Below, piece by piece: positions 21,470-33,184 of a stretch of 64,000 nucleotides of DNA. A program made the position numbers and the translations under genes. The notes under the pieces are model-generated. The model had not been told where the DNA came from and searched no databases. It saw only the letters and a program-made list of their open reading frames with translations. Source of the DNA: Cristatella mucedo (Eukaryota; Bryozoa; Phylactolaemata; Cristatellidae); contig WPIO01000096.1 in the NCBI GenBank assembly GCA_009760855.2, positions 1,242,501-1,306,500 on the forward strand, in the 5' to 3' direction. Each line of letters opens with the position of its first letter. The first letter of the stretch is position 1.

Positions 21470-24030
21470 TGAATACCCAGCTAACTCAATTTAACTCTAA
21501 CTCATGTTTTCTTTATGACGTTGCGCATGTTGCAACTACTTCTTTGATCCTGCTGCCTTTACAGCATGTGCGAGGTTTCTTTACAGCATATGGGAAAATT
21601 AAGATTCCAGAGAGTGGTATATAAACCCGTGACTATAAATAGTTTTGTTCTTACTATTATAAACCCACCTTCATGGTGGATACGGAACACTTAGTGCCTG
21701 CTTCATCGAGCCCCAAGGTTTATGTGAGCACCTGTGATACCTATGAAATACGGGTAGTTCTCGCTCCTCGACCTTAGCTGCAGCAATCTGTATAGCATTT
21801 CATTTTGGAAAGAATATGATGTCTGGCCCCTGTGGACCGACACCGGGAGATGACTAAAATTATTTAGTGTGTTACTGTATCTGTTGCTGAAGTCCTTGTC
21901 GAACAGCGAATAAATGCAGGCTTAGAATCAACATTCTCTCCAAAGGGAAAATCGTTCGTTTGCTGTGACCTTGACCAATGTTAACCAGCAGGTGAGGCTT
22001 GAGCCTCTTGGGCGACGCGAGGAAGTTTCCGCAAGGCCCAAAAAGCTATCAGTCGGCAACCAACATCTAGGACCTCTGCAGTGATCGTTGTCTTAAATTT
22101 AATCCTTTTATCGTTCCAGGTCGCACACTTCAACTGCTGACCTATGGTTGCAAGGTGTCAATCTCTGATCTTATTCGATTAACGGCGTGCCAAGATTTTC
22201 AGAAATCTTTTCCTCACCAGCTCTGTCATTGCGGTGCGGTGATGCAGATGACCAAGACGTAGCATACACTCTTTCTAAGCCATTTGGTTAGATTCCTTTT
22301 GGATTCAGCTCTACAGCTACAGACTAGTGGCAAGAAAGCGTAGGTCCGCTATTATATCCGCAGGATGGCCTAGCTTTGTGGACACTATTAGGAAAAGTCC
22401 TAGGACATCGCCATAATATTTGTCAGGAGCAGGGGACTATTGTGAATGCTGCACAAAAGGAGATCGTAATGTATGTTGGTGTAGCAAACCGTCTGTCTGG
22501 TTCTAGCGCCATGAAAAGTTGCTTTGACTTTTTTACTTTTTGGAATTCTCTTCGCACACTTCTGGGGCAATTGATGGCTCTTCCAAAAACTCTGCTTCTG
22601 TAGTGACACAGAGCTATGTAATGCATACATCTTTTTGTATAGTAGTTGTTATTTTGAGCTATCCTTAGTCTTAACATTTGAGAGACCGGTCACATCGCCA
22701 TAAACTGAGCTTACTACGAAACTCAGTGATTCGATGCCAACACTTTTCAAACTAAAAGCAGACGATTTGACTGGCTTGAATCTATTAGACGCAATTAGGC
22801 TATATAAACAACTAAGAATAAACCATAATAAAGTTCAAAGAAAGATTCTAATAGTTTTGCATAGCCGCCAGGGAATGCTGACGGTTAAGTTGTTTATTGA
22901 GACATAGGACTGCTTTTAATATATTAAAATACTTTCATCCATCAGCCTCCAGCGTAGTCGCCCACCATTTAATTTGTCTGGCTGTGGGAGGGAGTATGTT
23001 TCAGATTCCACTTAATCCGACTGGAAGGAAGTGCTCCTGTAGTTCCTTCTATTATTCGACTCTGATATACTAGAATTCATCAAGACGAATGTAAGGTACT
23101 ACGATATATAGTCAATTTGTATTATTCTGTTCTGTATCTTTACCGCAAATTCAACATCCTTGGCAGTACCAATAGCCAGTTTTTAAGTTAGACGTTGTGA
23201 AGATCTTGGAAGACTGATGGCTAGTTTGAGTTCGAACGAATCAGTTTGCAACGCCCTATTTGATAGGTGATGTTGAGCTAAGCAGTAGTCCACCAATGAC
23301 CCCCATTTGCCAGTGGTGCTCCCAAAAAAAAACTTCGTATGCGACTCTTCGGAAAAAAGCCATGGCTAGTCCAAGCAGTTGTTATGAGCCCGTTGGTACC
23401 TTGCCATCAAGACAGAGATAACAGAAAAACCTGCAAGACTACAACGGTCACCAATTAGGAATGCAATAATTTTATAATCCTTTAATGACCTTCCAGCTCA
23501 ACTTATCATATCACCATGGTTCGAGAATGACGTTAATGTTGCTATAATCCTTATTTAAATGCAGCAAGTGAGCCAGAGGAAGACACCATCCCATATTGAT
23601 GACATGCTTCGGAATTGTTTTTTGCCTGCACTGACTAATTGGATATAGATACAGCAAATAAATCTACTGGATACTTTCAGCCTTACGATAAAATGTCAAG
23701 AAAATCGATGGACGTTATTAAATACACAAAGATAGCTAGAAAACAAAGATACAGCACCTAATTTTAATCCATTTATTGGTCCAAATAAGTGTATCATATC
23801 AACGTTAAAGTAGAGACCAATTATTAATTCTGATCAAATCATGCATTGGTAAAACCTACTAATAGCTCGCTTTAATGAATTTGTGCGGTGAGCAATTAAA
23901 AAATTAAAAAAATTCAAACTACCTACCGGAAACTGAAGTCAAGCTTTCCAATGTCATATGTGAAATGATAATTTAAAAATCTACTTTCCAATTGCATAGG
24001 TTCAACATGTAGTAACAATAGTAATTCACT
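21470..24030. other. Unassigned intergenic or intronic DNA
   Basis: About 2.5 kb without a recognised repeat or splice-bounded exon. Open frames of 75-84 codons near 22376-22677 overlap each other on both strands and have no domain features. Confidence 0.4.
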
Positions 24031-24034
24031 TGAT

Positions 24035-24095
24035 AGAGCACCTTTGGAGAACTTAATCTCTCTCTAGGCGCTTTATATTTGCTAAATATCACCCC
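24035..24095 (-). mobile_element. L2-A 3' tail scrap
   Basis: 'ggagaacttaatctctctctaggcgcttta' matches the L2-A tail. 24100-25010 on its right shows nothing recognisable. Confidence 0.6.
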
Positions 24096-25014
24096 GTTTC
24101 TTAGCGCTTTGCACGTCGAGCTAAGTTCAGTTTTAAGTAAAAAAATTCAATGTCCATCCTATTCTAATTAGCGAGTCAGAATTGAAGCTGAGCCATATTA
24201 AAACATGCTTTCCAACATGTATAACAATTACTAAGAAGCGGGCTCTTTGAAAGCTATAACCAAATCGTTATGCGTCTAACAGTTTTAGAGAGTTTACGTA
24301 TATTATGTATTTCAAAAAGAAATGGGATTCGTGTTTGACAAGATTAACCATCAGGTTTAGAGAAACGAAGTATATATTGAATGTCAATGTTATCTGTATG
24401 AATGGCTAATATTCATAAACATTCACAGCCTTCATGTTCAGCAACATGGTCGAATTATACAGGAGTATGAGTACCAATACTTAGTATCTTAAGTCAGTTT
24501 TCACTCAAAGCTACTGAAAAGTGTACTTGCAAAGAATTTTAAATTAATATCACAGACAATTTAAAGGAGCAAAAATATTTAAACTTCTCAACTTTTCCAT
24601 GGCAATCGAGCAATTCCTTGGCTGAGTTTGATAGTCTACTCTTGAGCACCTGAGAAAACTAAAATTTCTTGAACCGTTATTTTCTTATGTGCTATTGTCT
24701 ATAAGAATATTTAAAGACAAAATGGTACAAGTAGCTGTGTTTGCACACTTTATGCGGCATATAATACGTACGCATTCGTTTTAAACTAGAGTACAAAGCA
24801 AAGCTCATTAACGTTGCCAAAGGTGTAATAGGCCACGTGTTTATTACTAGAGTAATGATATGAAAATGTTGATGGAATGAATAGGTGAGCAATTTAACGT
24901 AGGAGTACGAAAATTGTATTTTGAAATCTTATTCGAAAGAGCTTTTAGGGATTTCCTTCAAATGAACTGAATAGCATAAAGCCTTAAGCCCTATGCATAT
25001 TCTTTTGAAATGAT

Positions 25015-25278
25015 CAATTCATGGGCCCACGTGATTAGTCATATGTGCTTACGTGTGCCGATCATGCCCATACTGCCACTAACCGCATTTATATGCTGAC
25101 CCAGTGCAAGTCACCCCTACCTATCATATTTTTGCTGTCTATTGAACGTGTTACCACTAAAAATTCGATCCTGCTTATTTTGCAGCCAATGAAAATCACC
25201 TAAAAAGATAATGAGTTCTCTGAGGTCCCTATATCAAATGCGTTATTATTTGTTAATATTATTATTATTATTATTAAC
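25015..25278 (+). mobile_element. L2-A 3' tail with (ATT)n end
   Basis: Plus-strand tail with its characteristic blocks ('gctgacccagtgcaagtcacccctaac'-like and 'gataatgagttctctgagg'), ending in an ATT microsatellite at 25255-25278. 25280-25900 on its right has only a domainless 105-codon frame and no recognised feature. Confidence 0.8.
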
Positions 25279-25904
25279 AGTGATCTGCTCGCAAGGGATA
25301 GAAAACAGTCGCTATTCAATTACTTTATTTAAAAATGCATGCTTCAATCCAACAGAATACGCCAAGCTACTATGACAGTTATAACAGCCATTCAATACGC
25401 GTTCACTTACCCCTGGTCACTTCTTCACTAAAATTTAACTGTGAAACTAAAAAAGAAAAGACTATGAAACGGCATGAAGCTGACGCATTGCCAAGAATTT
25501 TAACTGAAGAGGGTAGCAACCAGTGTGACAAAAACAATTCACCTAGTTTCGCGGACTTGAAATTTACTGGTATTTATAACGATCGAAAAATCAGTCTCAG
25601 TGTCAAGCAAACCAAAGTTCACTATTTATTATCAAAATGCATTGCCAACTAAACATTGCCCCGCGATGCAGCTGAGTCTATCTACCATCAATATTAGATT
25701 ACACAAGTTGCCAAAATCATTGGGATTCCTTTCAGTCAGGTATAGTTTTAGCAGCTCACTGAATCTTGATCACCGGCAATGAGAATCTAGCCGAATCTAA
25801 CAGCTAAGGAACTGGCATGCCAATGAGACGAACAGATAGCAATCCCTAAATACAGGCTCATTTTTCATCATTCAAATATTTAGATAAACTATTTAAATCT
25901 GCTG

Positions 25905-26452
25905 GAGAAATATGTAATAATAATGATGATTATAATGATATTCTGTGCATAGAGGCCCAGGGAACTTAATCTCTTTCTGGGAACTTTTTAGTACTGCAAA
26001 GAAAGCACGGTCGAATGGTTAGTATGCTCAATGAAAACAAGCGAGAAATGGTTGAGAGTTGCGCATACCCTGGGTCAGCGTGCAGATGTGGTTAGTGGTG
26101 CGCATACCCTGGGTCAGCGTGCAGATATGGTTAGTGGTGCGCATACCCTGGGTCAGCGTGCAGATGTGGTTAGTGGTGCGCATACCCTGGGTCAGCGTGC
26201 AGATGTGGTTAGTGGTGCGCATACCCTGGGTCATCGTGCAGATGTGGTTAGTGGTGCGCATACCCTGGGTCAGCGTGCAGATGTGGTTAGTGGTGCGCAT
26301 ACCCTGGGTCAGCGTGCAGATGTGGTTAGTGGTTCGCATACCCTGGGTCAGCGTGCAGATATGGTTAGTGGTGCGCATACACAGTGTCAGCGTGCATGCT
26401 CACATATAGGACGAAGTACACAGACCTACTAAATGCTTCAATTCATTTTCTA
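25905..26452 (-). mobile_element. L2-A 3' tail expanded by an internal minisatellite
   Basis: The 3' end lies at low coordinates (TAATGATG-rich tract, then 'gggaacttaatctctttctggga'). The tail continues into the 39-bp minisatellite, and unexpanded tail sequence resumes after it ('cacagtgtcagcgtgcatgctcacatataggacga'). The whole is an L2 tail with one segment amplified. Confidence 0.8.
26055..26385. repeat. 39-bp minisatellite derived from an L2 tail
   Basis: About eight near-identical 39-bp units of the form 'gcgcataccctgggtcagcg' plus 'tgcagatgtggttagtggt'. Because 39 is divisible by three and no stop occurs, three frames stay open as 13-residue peptide repeats (AHTLGQRADVVSG and others); these are artefacts. 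The unit matches the L2 tail segment 'gacatgcacagggtcagcatgcaaatgtggttagtggca'. Confidence 0.95.
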
Positions 26453-26461
26453 GATAGATAC

Positions 26462-26765
26462 TTGGTAGGAACCTAAAAACACACCTATTTAGGACAGCAT
26501 TTAGTGGGTCCCTGTGATTCGTCCTTGATGTGCTTATGCGTGCTGACACTGTGCATGCTGCCACTAACCGCATTTGCATGCTGACCCTGTGCATGTCACC
26601 CCTAACCATATTATTCATTTCGCTTGTTTTTTCAAGCATGATTTTACTTACCATTCAATTGCATTTCACTTTACAGCAAATGTAAAGCGCCTAGAGAGAA
26701 ATAAGTTATCTGAGGGCGCTTTATCAAGTGAATTATTATTATTATTATTATTATTATTACTCAGG
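26462..26765 (+). mobile_element. L2-A 3' tail with (ATT)n end, facing the previous copy
   Basis: Plus-strand tail starting 'aacctaaaaacacacctatttagg' and ending in an uninterrupted ATT tract at about 26736-26759. Its 5'-truncated end lies about 10 bp from that of the minus-strand copy, so the two form an inverted pair. Confidence 0.85.
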
Positions 26766-26769
26766 AGGT

Positions 26770-27770
26770 GCGCCATCAGCGATACAAACCTTCCAAAAAC
26801 AGGAAAGGACAAATGCTTTTCCACATACTTTGCAATAACCCATTATGCCTGAATTGGTCCTCAGGGAAATAGCTTCAGATTAAATAAATGCGTATAAAAG
26901 AGCACTTAAGAACATACCTATATTTCAATCCTGTTGGCTCGCATATCACAACAATTCAATCACTTCCTTGCCAAACCGATGCTTAATCGTATTCATTACA
27001 ACCTTTGCCATTGATTAATTAATCAATTAATACTGGTCTCCAAGAATGTAAGAAAATAGCGGGTAAATGTGGAGACATTCAAAAGTTTATATTAGACCTA
27101 GTTCACGCACGATGTCTAATTTATTACTAGCCCTTTCACTCTTAACCATTTGTTGCCCAGCAATAAAGAAATAGATTAATAGAAGGTATTTACGTACTGC
27201 TTTAACTTATCTCCATAATAGGTGAATACAAGCAATGAAAAAAAATTTCTTAATTAGCAATATGTCATCTTAAGATTTCTGGAATATGTTTTTCACTCTT
27301 CAGTTAAATGGGTGAAGGGAAAGAGAGATTTCCTCTCTTTGACTGTTATTCCTTTCGAAATTTCGCCACTGATTTTATTACTGAAGCTTTTCTTTTCCCT
27401 AGAGAGGTGTAGGTTTAATTGTTAAAGGATTGTTAGTACAGAATTTTCAGCATTCCAAAAATGCGCTGACTGACGGAACGCAACAAATCAGTGACTAAAT
27501 AGTGGTCAGGACCGTAAATAACAACTGAATGAACTAAAAGGCATTTGCAATCTACTAAAATGCCATGTTGTGCTCTTTTAGTAATCTGGTTTTCAGTAAA
27601 TTTGGCTTTTATATGCAATCAACGCAAGCATTGACAAACATAAGCCGTGTAATTAAAGTAAATAATAAAATTCGGTATGCAAAAAAAGTCAGACGGCTTT
27701 ATGTACTGTCCATACTAGGTGGTTATGAAGGTATAGCAATCCAACGTGCCCATCGGAATAACTGGCTTAT
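26770..27770. other. Unassigned AT-rich DNA
   Basis: No supported gene or repeat. Confidence 0.4.
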
Positions 27771-27775
27771 CGTTG

Positions 27776-27992
27776 GTGTTCACAAAATAGCCCGTTCCTC
27801 GTATATAATCCACGTGAACTCACAAAAATACATTAGGCAGCTATCTCTTTCAAAATTTGCCTATTACATTGAAATAATTATGGTGTTGCTTATTGAAGTC
27901 TGAAGGTAACTGCAGTGATCCTTTTGACAAAATACTGATTTATCCAAATGAAAATACCGTTGCCTGTACGCCGGCTACCGGGCTGATCAAAT
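27776..27992. repeat. Dispersed repeat R1, copy 1
   Basis: About 215 bp recurring at 31672-31885 with roughly 80% identity ('cacaaaatagcccgttcctc', 'cttattgaagtc-gaaggtaactgcagtgatcc', 'cgcctgtacgccggc'). Read on minus, one frame is conserved between copies (L-I-S-x-x-A-G-V-Q-A...G-S-L-Q-L-P-S-D-F-N-K), although this copy has a stop in it. Family unknown. Confidence 0.75.
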
Positions 27993-27999
27993 TACATCC

Positions 28000-29215
28000 G
28001 GTAATTTCAATAATTATACTAAGAACGCAAATTTTAGTAAGCAAAAAAGCGAGATATTCCGATTTAAATGGCGGTTTATGTTTTAGCAACTAGTCGCTAA
28101 GGCGCTCGCCTTAAACCAAGATAAAGGTGAACGTTTTGATGACGAAAATTGTAAGCTCAAGCCAAACGGCATATGTGGAGTGTCTGAATGGATATTAAGA
28201 TATCTAAGGTCGCTGCACAAGCGAATTATCATTATTATCATCGAAAAGTACAGGTCTTTTTCCCTTTGTAGTAGAAGAGTTCTTAGTACTTTAATGGATG
28301 CGAAAGAGTTGAGATTTAAAACGAGCATCTGACGTCGTCTGCGCACGAACAACATATCCTGACTAATTATTGCACCCGCCATCCGATGCAACACTTTACC
28401 GTAATTATTAGGCTTGCTACGGCTCCAATAGTGTCCTGACTGATTCGGCGACAAGATAACTTTCATTTAGTCAAAAAAGCATTAAATGCCTCTGACATAT
28501 TTCATTTATTTAGACCAAATTTTAAGCTCACTGCTTCAAATTTCATCAATAGACGTGAGGCCTAGAACGGAGGTGCAACAGCATCCTAATAAAAATTTGC
28601 CGTTAGAATTAACTAATCAGAACGATTATTGTAATTGTAGAATTACCAGACCATTCATTCGGCCATTTTAACTTGTCCAATTGTGCTTCTCTATGATTGC
28701 TTTACAGGCAAAGTTTTGGGATTCTCACTGATTCTAAGATTCTAAAATATTGCAAGTTTAACAAGTAAATCAAATTGTCTTGTATCTGTTGCTTAGGATT
28801 GTGCCGGTATTCTACAGTGATTATATTCCTGACAGTAACTTACGGTATATATTAATAATAACGACATAATACGAAATAATACTACGATTATTTTATATTA
28901 ATATTTAAATAAACAATCATACGTTAAAATTGCTCTCATGGTTAAATTTTGAATTCCCGACAAGTTAAGGTACCAATGACGCTACTATTTCCAGAATTTT
29001 CGAAAAAAATCAGTATTTTTACTAAGGGTAATACCTCGGTATTCTTGGGACTTCTAGTTCTTTGAAAACCCCATGACCATGAACAGTGAGCCACGAAAAA
29101 AGTTTAATTTTGCAAGTAGTAGCAGCAAGCTTTAACCATTATCACAAATTAACTAGATTATTTGAAATGTAACTACAATCTACTCCGGAATACGTCATTT
29201 CTCTTCCAGGGAATT
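28000..29215. other. Mostly unassigned; possible SINE head near 28085
   Basis: 'gtcgctaaggcgctcgcctt' at about 28088-28110 resembles the 5' part of tRNA-derived SINEs, and a related 'ccgctaaggtgctcgcc' occurs at about 19385. No box B or tail was confirmed. The minus-strand 127-codon frame 28083-28466 has no domain features. Confidence 0.25.
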
Positions 29216-29218
29216 ATA

Positions 29219-30545
29219 TCATAAATAATAATAATAATAATAATAATAAGACACTTGATAAAGTGCCCTCAAAGAACTTAATCTCTTTCAAGGCGCTTTA
29301 CATTTGCTACAAAGGGAAATGCAATTGAATGGTAAATATAATCATGCTTGAAAAAACAAACAAAATGAATAATATGGTTAGGGGGACATGCACAGGGTCA
29401 GCATGCAAATGTGGTTAGTGGCAGCATGCACAGTGTCAGCACGCATAAGCACATGAAGGATGAATCACAGGGACCCACTATATGCTGTGCTAAATAGGTG
29501 TGTTTTTAAGTTCCTTTAAACGTGGTCAGGTCAGGGGATGTTCTGACGCAGGTCGGGAGGGACTTCCAGGCTTTGGGAGCATACGAAATAAATACACGGT
29601 CTCCAAAGGATTTGAGGTTTGTACGAGGTATTTCTAGACTGTTGGATTCCAAAAAGCAGGTGGTACGATGCTTGGCCTGATGGGGGAGTATATCTGAGAG
29701 ATAGGTTGGAGCCATAGAATGAAGAGACCTAAAAGTGAGCGACAAAACTTGAAGTCAATCCGTTGCTTGACTGGTAGCCAGTGCCGGTTGGCGAGAAGTG
29801 GTGTGATGAGGCAACTGCGACGCTCACGACAGACAAGCCTAGCTGCAGAGTTTTGCACTAGCTGCAATCGCCTGATCGCACATGCTGGTTAGCCAGTAAG
29901 CAGTGAGTTGCAGAAGTCGAAACGGGATATCACGAATGCATGGACCAACTTGGACGTGGTATCCTTATCTAAACAAGCCCAAATTTAACAATGTTATGGA
30001 GCTGAACATAGGCAGATTTGACTTTCAAGCTGATGTGGTCGTCTAACGAGAGGTCTCTTTGAAATATGACACCTAGATTTTGAGCTGATTTAACTGGAGA
30101 TATGTTGGCAGAGCCAATTTTGAGAGTCAGTCTTTCCAATCTCTGAATCACACTGGGTTTTCCCATAACTAGTAAGTTAGTTTTATCATCGTTTAATTTT
30201 AGAAAATTTGCTGCCATCCATGTGTAGGTGTCATCAATGCATGCAGCAAGTAAGTTGAGAGAGTCTGAGGTGCTCAAAGGCTGGGAGGGATCAAAGCAAA
30301 GGTACAACTGAGTGTCATCCGCATAGAAGTGAAAGTCTAGATTGTGCTTGGCAATCACACCAGCAAGAGGGAGAGTATAAACCGTCAGAAGAACCGGACC
30401 TAGCACCGAGCCCTGAGGTACTCCATATTTAAGAGGTACGTCAGATAATCTTTGTCCATTCACGTCAATACTCTGGAGTCTCCCACTGAGAAAGGACCTG
30501 AACAACTGCAGAGCAGTGCCAGTGATGCCCAGGCGAGATGAGATA
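29219..30545 (-). mobile_element. L2-A LINE, 5'-truncated copy with intact YADD core
   Basis: Ends in (TAA)n at 29225-29250 (3' end of the minus-strand element). The frame 29969-30505 keeps G-V-P-Q-G-S-V-L-G-P-V-L and F-H-F-Y-A-D-D-T-Q-L-Y-L, so the catalytic motif is intact although endonuclease and the N-terminal RT part are absent. Frameshifts separate it from the C-terminal pieces at 29506-29867. Among the better-preserved copies here, so fairly young. Its truncated 5' end lies about 35 bp from the CCP-like exon. Confidence 0.9.
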
Positions 30546-30581
30546 TTGTGGCTGAGGAGAGTTTAGAGGGTTTCAGAACAC

Positions 30582-30701
30582 CAGTAGTCCCTGCGTCACT
30601 CAAGTTGCAAGCATGTGTTTGCCGGACAGTTCCAAAATGATATCCATCTGAACAGTAATAGTTCTGCTTACCGGTATTGACTTCTTCAGTAACATCAGAT
30701 T
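30582..30701 (-). CDS. Candidate sushi/CCP-like half-domain exon
   Basis: A strong acceptor (AATTTCTTTCAGTTTCAG) opens a phase-1 exon reading SDVTEEVNTGKQNYYCSDGY, then H-F-G-T-V-R-Q-T-H-A-C-N. This resembles the second half of a complement-control (sushi) module: V-x-Y-x-C-x-x-G-Y-x-F-x-G followed by x-C. The final Trp and fourth Cys are not visible. A weak donor (ACTG|GTGTTC) at 30582 gives 120 nt, phase 1-1. A stronger donor at 30672 (ACCG|GTAAGC) would make a 30-nt microexon, also phase 1-1, and would exclude the CCP-like part. It shares strand and phase with the receptor exons. Moderate to low confidence. Confidence 0.4.
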
Positions 30702-30719
30702 CTGAAACTGAAAGAAATT

Positions 30720-31670
30720 AGCTCCTAGAAACGCTGTTCGCTGTTAGGGGATGCTGCTTTAACATCACAAATGCTGTACATGCAGCACAATACTTCAGGA
30801 ATCGCAAAAATTTCAAAAACTTCACGAAACTATAGTTACGCACGAAAGAAATAGGGATAATTAATGCCATTTATTTGGTAAAAGGTAAACTTCTGCTGTG
30901 CCTGTTATACAAACTACAACTAAAACTTTTTTTGCGAGTCATCTAACTTTTTACGGGCCGCTCGTAATAGATTCCGAGCAAAACATTTGGAAATCTTTTC
31001 TGTCGTGCACGCTTTGGGACAATATCAAACGAAGCTCGAATGAATGTTAACATTTGGAGTTATAAACGTAGTATCTAACATCAATCAAAAAGCTTCAGTG
31101 CTTAACTTTCAAATTTACATATTTTGAGAAAAAGGTAGGCATTTCATGAGCCCGAACCATCGCACGAAGCAGTTCGGCGTTCCTTTCCAGAGCCGCTTGG
31201 GATCATAGCGAAAGACGCCGTAATCAGTCTTGCAGTGGCAATTTCAGATTTCCCCTTACACCAGCTCTGCCGCTGATATACTCTTTCCTGTGAAAACATG
31301 TTTTGTGGATCTCAGCTAAGGCATGTAAATACGAATGTTCTCTTTATCTTAATCGTTCCTAGCACGTGATATTCTCGTGAAGTGTTACTTATTGCTTATA
31401 GGCAGTCACAATAAATAAGCCATTGCCACTATAAAATCAGAAGCTGAAATTTTCAAAGTCAATTTTTGAAATTGCCAACGTCAAGTTGCGGTGCAAATTG
31501 CCTTTATTAAAAAAATTTAGGAAAGTAGCCACATCAAAGCCCGAATGATTAATTGCAAACAGTTTTCACAGGTAGTCAAAGCCACAAGTGACAATAGCTT
31601 TGAGCGAAGCTGATATTAAAATTGCAGTTATAACAAAATTTCAAGGATTCGTAATCAGTCAGTGATCGTC
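30720..31670. other. Unassigned DNA
   Basis: No supported gene or repeat. Confidence 0.4.
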
Positions 31671-31671
31671 A

Positions 31672-31885
31672 CAAAATAGCCCGTTCCTCGTATGTAATAC
31701 ACGCGAACTTACGAAAATACATTAGACAGTTATTTATATCCAAGTTTTCTTTTTTCATTGAACTAAATATCGTGGCGCTTATTGAAGTCAGAAGGTAACT
31801 GCAGTGATCCGTTTGACAACATACTGATTTGTCCAAATTTAAAAACCATCGCCTGTACGCCGGCCATCTGACTGATCAACCATCG
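31672..31885. repeat. Dispersed repeat R1, copy 2
   Basis: Partner of 27776-27992. On minus, the frame is open for about 40 codons (L-I-S-Q-M-A-G-V-Q-A-M-V-F-K-F-G-Q-I-S-M then L-S-N-G-S-L-Q-L-P-S-D). Substitutions relative to copy 1 are mostly conservative, hinting at a once-coding repeat. Confidence 0.75.
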
Positions 31886-31989
31886 TGTCAGCAAGGCTTT
31901 TAAAATTAATAGAATCGCCACAATAGTTGAGTATCTACCGACCAGAATTTTACTGGTAATTTAAAAAAAGTCCCAGTTGGACCACCTGA

Positions 31990-32088
31990 TTTACCTGATA
32001 CACGTGCTCTCTCGGCCCAGACTTCAGATGCCTTCACCTTGGCCGACCGAGATCTGGAGCTCAAGTCCAGTGGCTTATGAGGCATTTG
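31990..32088 (-). CDS. Exon-like open segment, unassigned
   Basis: Minus-strand frame bounded by acceptor 'gctctcgtgtatctcatag' and donor TATCAG|GTAAATC reads SIQQMPHKPLDLSSRSRSAK then V-K-A-S-E-V-W-A-E-R-A-R-V-S-G. It is locally GC-rich and charged, with an internal ATG (MPHKPL). It lies next to repeat R1 and may belong to that repeat and not to a host gene. Both strands are open here, which weakens the call. Confidence 0.2.
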
Positions 32089-32089
32089 T

Positions 32090-32800
32090 TGAATAGACTA
32101 TGAGATACACGAGAGCCTGAATGCATACATGACACCCAAAAATATATGGCAGCAAATACCGAGAACATCTGAAGACATTGTGACAATTTACTCGGACCCA
32201 ATCATTGAAATTCTCTCGCCCGCTTCAAACGGCAAGCGAGCATAGTATAGCGCACCATATGTTCTTTTGCAGTGTGGTTATTCCTGATTTGAAGCATCGT
32301 TGGTTACTTTGGTTAATCGCAAGTGCTTGCACGCTCCTTGTGGCAAGGTTTTATAATTGTCCAGACAACCGTTTTGGTGAGCTCCACACCTACCAAACCC
32401 TTTTAGCTTTGGTTCGCCACTAGTGAGAGCGGGATAGGCCGGCTGCATAATGCCTAGCAGGCCTCAACTCTTTGCAGCGCAAGCAGTGAGTACATGGTAG
32501 CACGTTGAAGGTAAATTGTGTTGATTTCTAAGTCGCTGATTGTCTCTCACAAGTAGATAACTGCTCGCACAGAGTAAGGAGTAGAGAGGCAGCTGCTGCG
32601 AGGTCTGAGTTCCCTCTGGGCTGCATCTTCTCCTTGGCCTCCCACTCGGACTTTCTACGACTGTCGCTATTTCAAGCTCCTTTATTGTGGACATCCGTTG
32701 AAGTGGTAAGGGCATTTGAACACCCGTCCACGCAATACTCAGCAGCACCGGTCACTTCTTCAGAACCGGGGTGCTACTCCCTTCTTAGGAAAATATTTAC
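32090..32800. other. Unassigned DNA
   Basis: Short open frames on both strands (32205-32423, 32464-32748, 32634-32858) overlap and lack domains. Confidence 0.35.
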
Positions 32801-32804
32801 GCAT

Positions 32805-33180
32805 GCACCATCAGCAGGCAAGTTACTCCCTACTTGTGTCGTGACATCTCCTGACTAAACGACATCTACAAAGAAACTAAAAATCCACCTATGTATCGCA
32901 GCATTTAGTGGGTCTCTGTGATTCGTCCTTAATGTTCTTATGGGCGCTGACACTGTGCATGCTGCCAATAACCATGCTTGCATGCTGAACCTGTGCATGT
33001 CACATCTAACCCTGTTATTCTTGTTTTTTATTGAGCATGCTGCAACTAGGCATTAGAGCGTGCTTCCTTTGCGGCAAATGTAAAACGCCTTGATAATTTG
33101 TAGTTATCTAAGGGCACTAAAATGAATGTCGTATCATTATTATTTGTTTATTTAATGACAAAAAAACCAACATAATATTT
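32805..33180 (+). mobile_element. L2-A tail fused to the start of an L2 RT segment, left of the Gypsy element
   Basis: Plus-strand L2 tail ending in 'tatcattattatttg', followed directly by 'tttaatgacaaaaaaaccaacataata', which matches the L2 RT codons for L-N-D-D-K-T-N-L. The same junction appears right of the Gypsy element at about 37600-37655. Confidence 0.7.
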
Positions 33181-33184
33181 GTAC

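Noticed and set aside
22376-22677. Overlapping ORFs on both strands
   Set aside because: Mutually overlapping short frames without motifs, expected by chance.
26055-26385. CRISPR-like array
   Set aside because: Units are contiguous and near-identical with no variable spacers, and the setting is an animal genome.
26028-26432. Long repetitive-protein ORFs on both strands
   Set aside because: They arise from a 39-bp (divisible by three) minisatellite without stops; the parent sequence is a noncoding LINE tail.
28083-28466. 127-codon minus-strand ORF
   Set aside because: No domain, low-information composition, overlaps possible SINE-like sequence.
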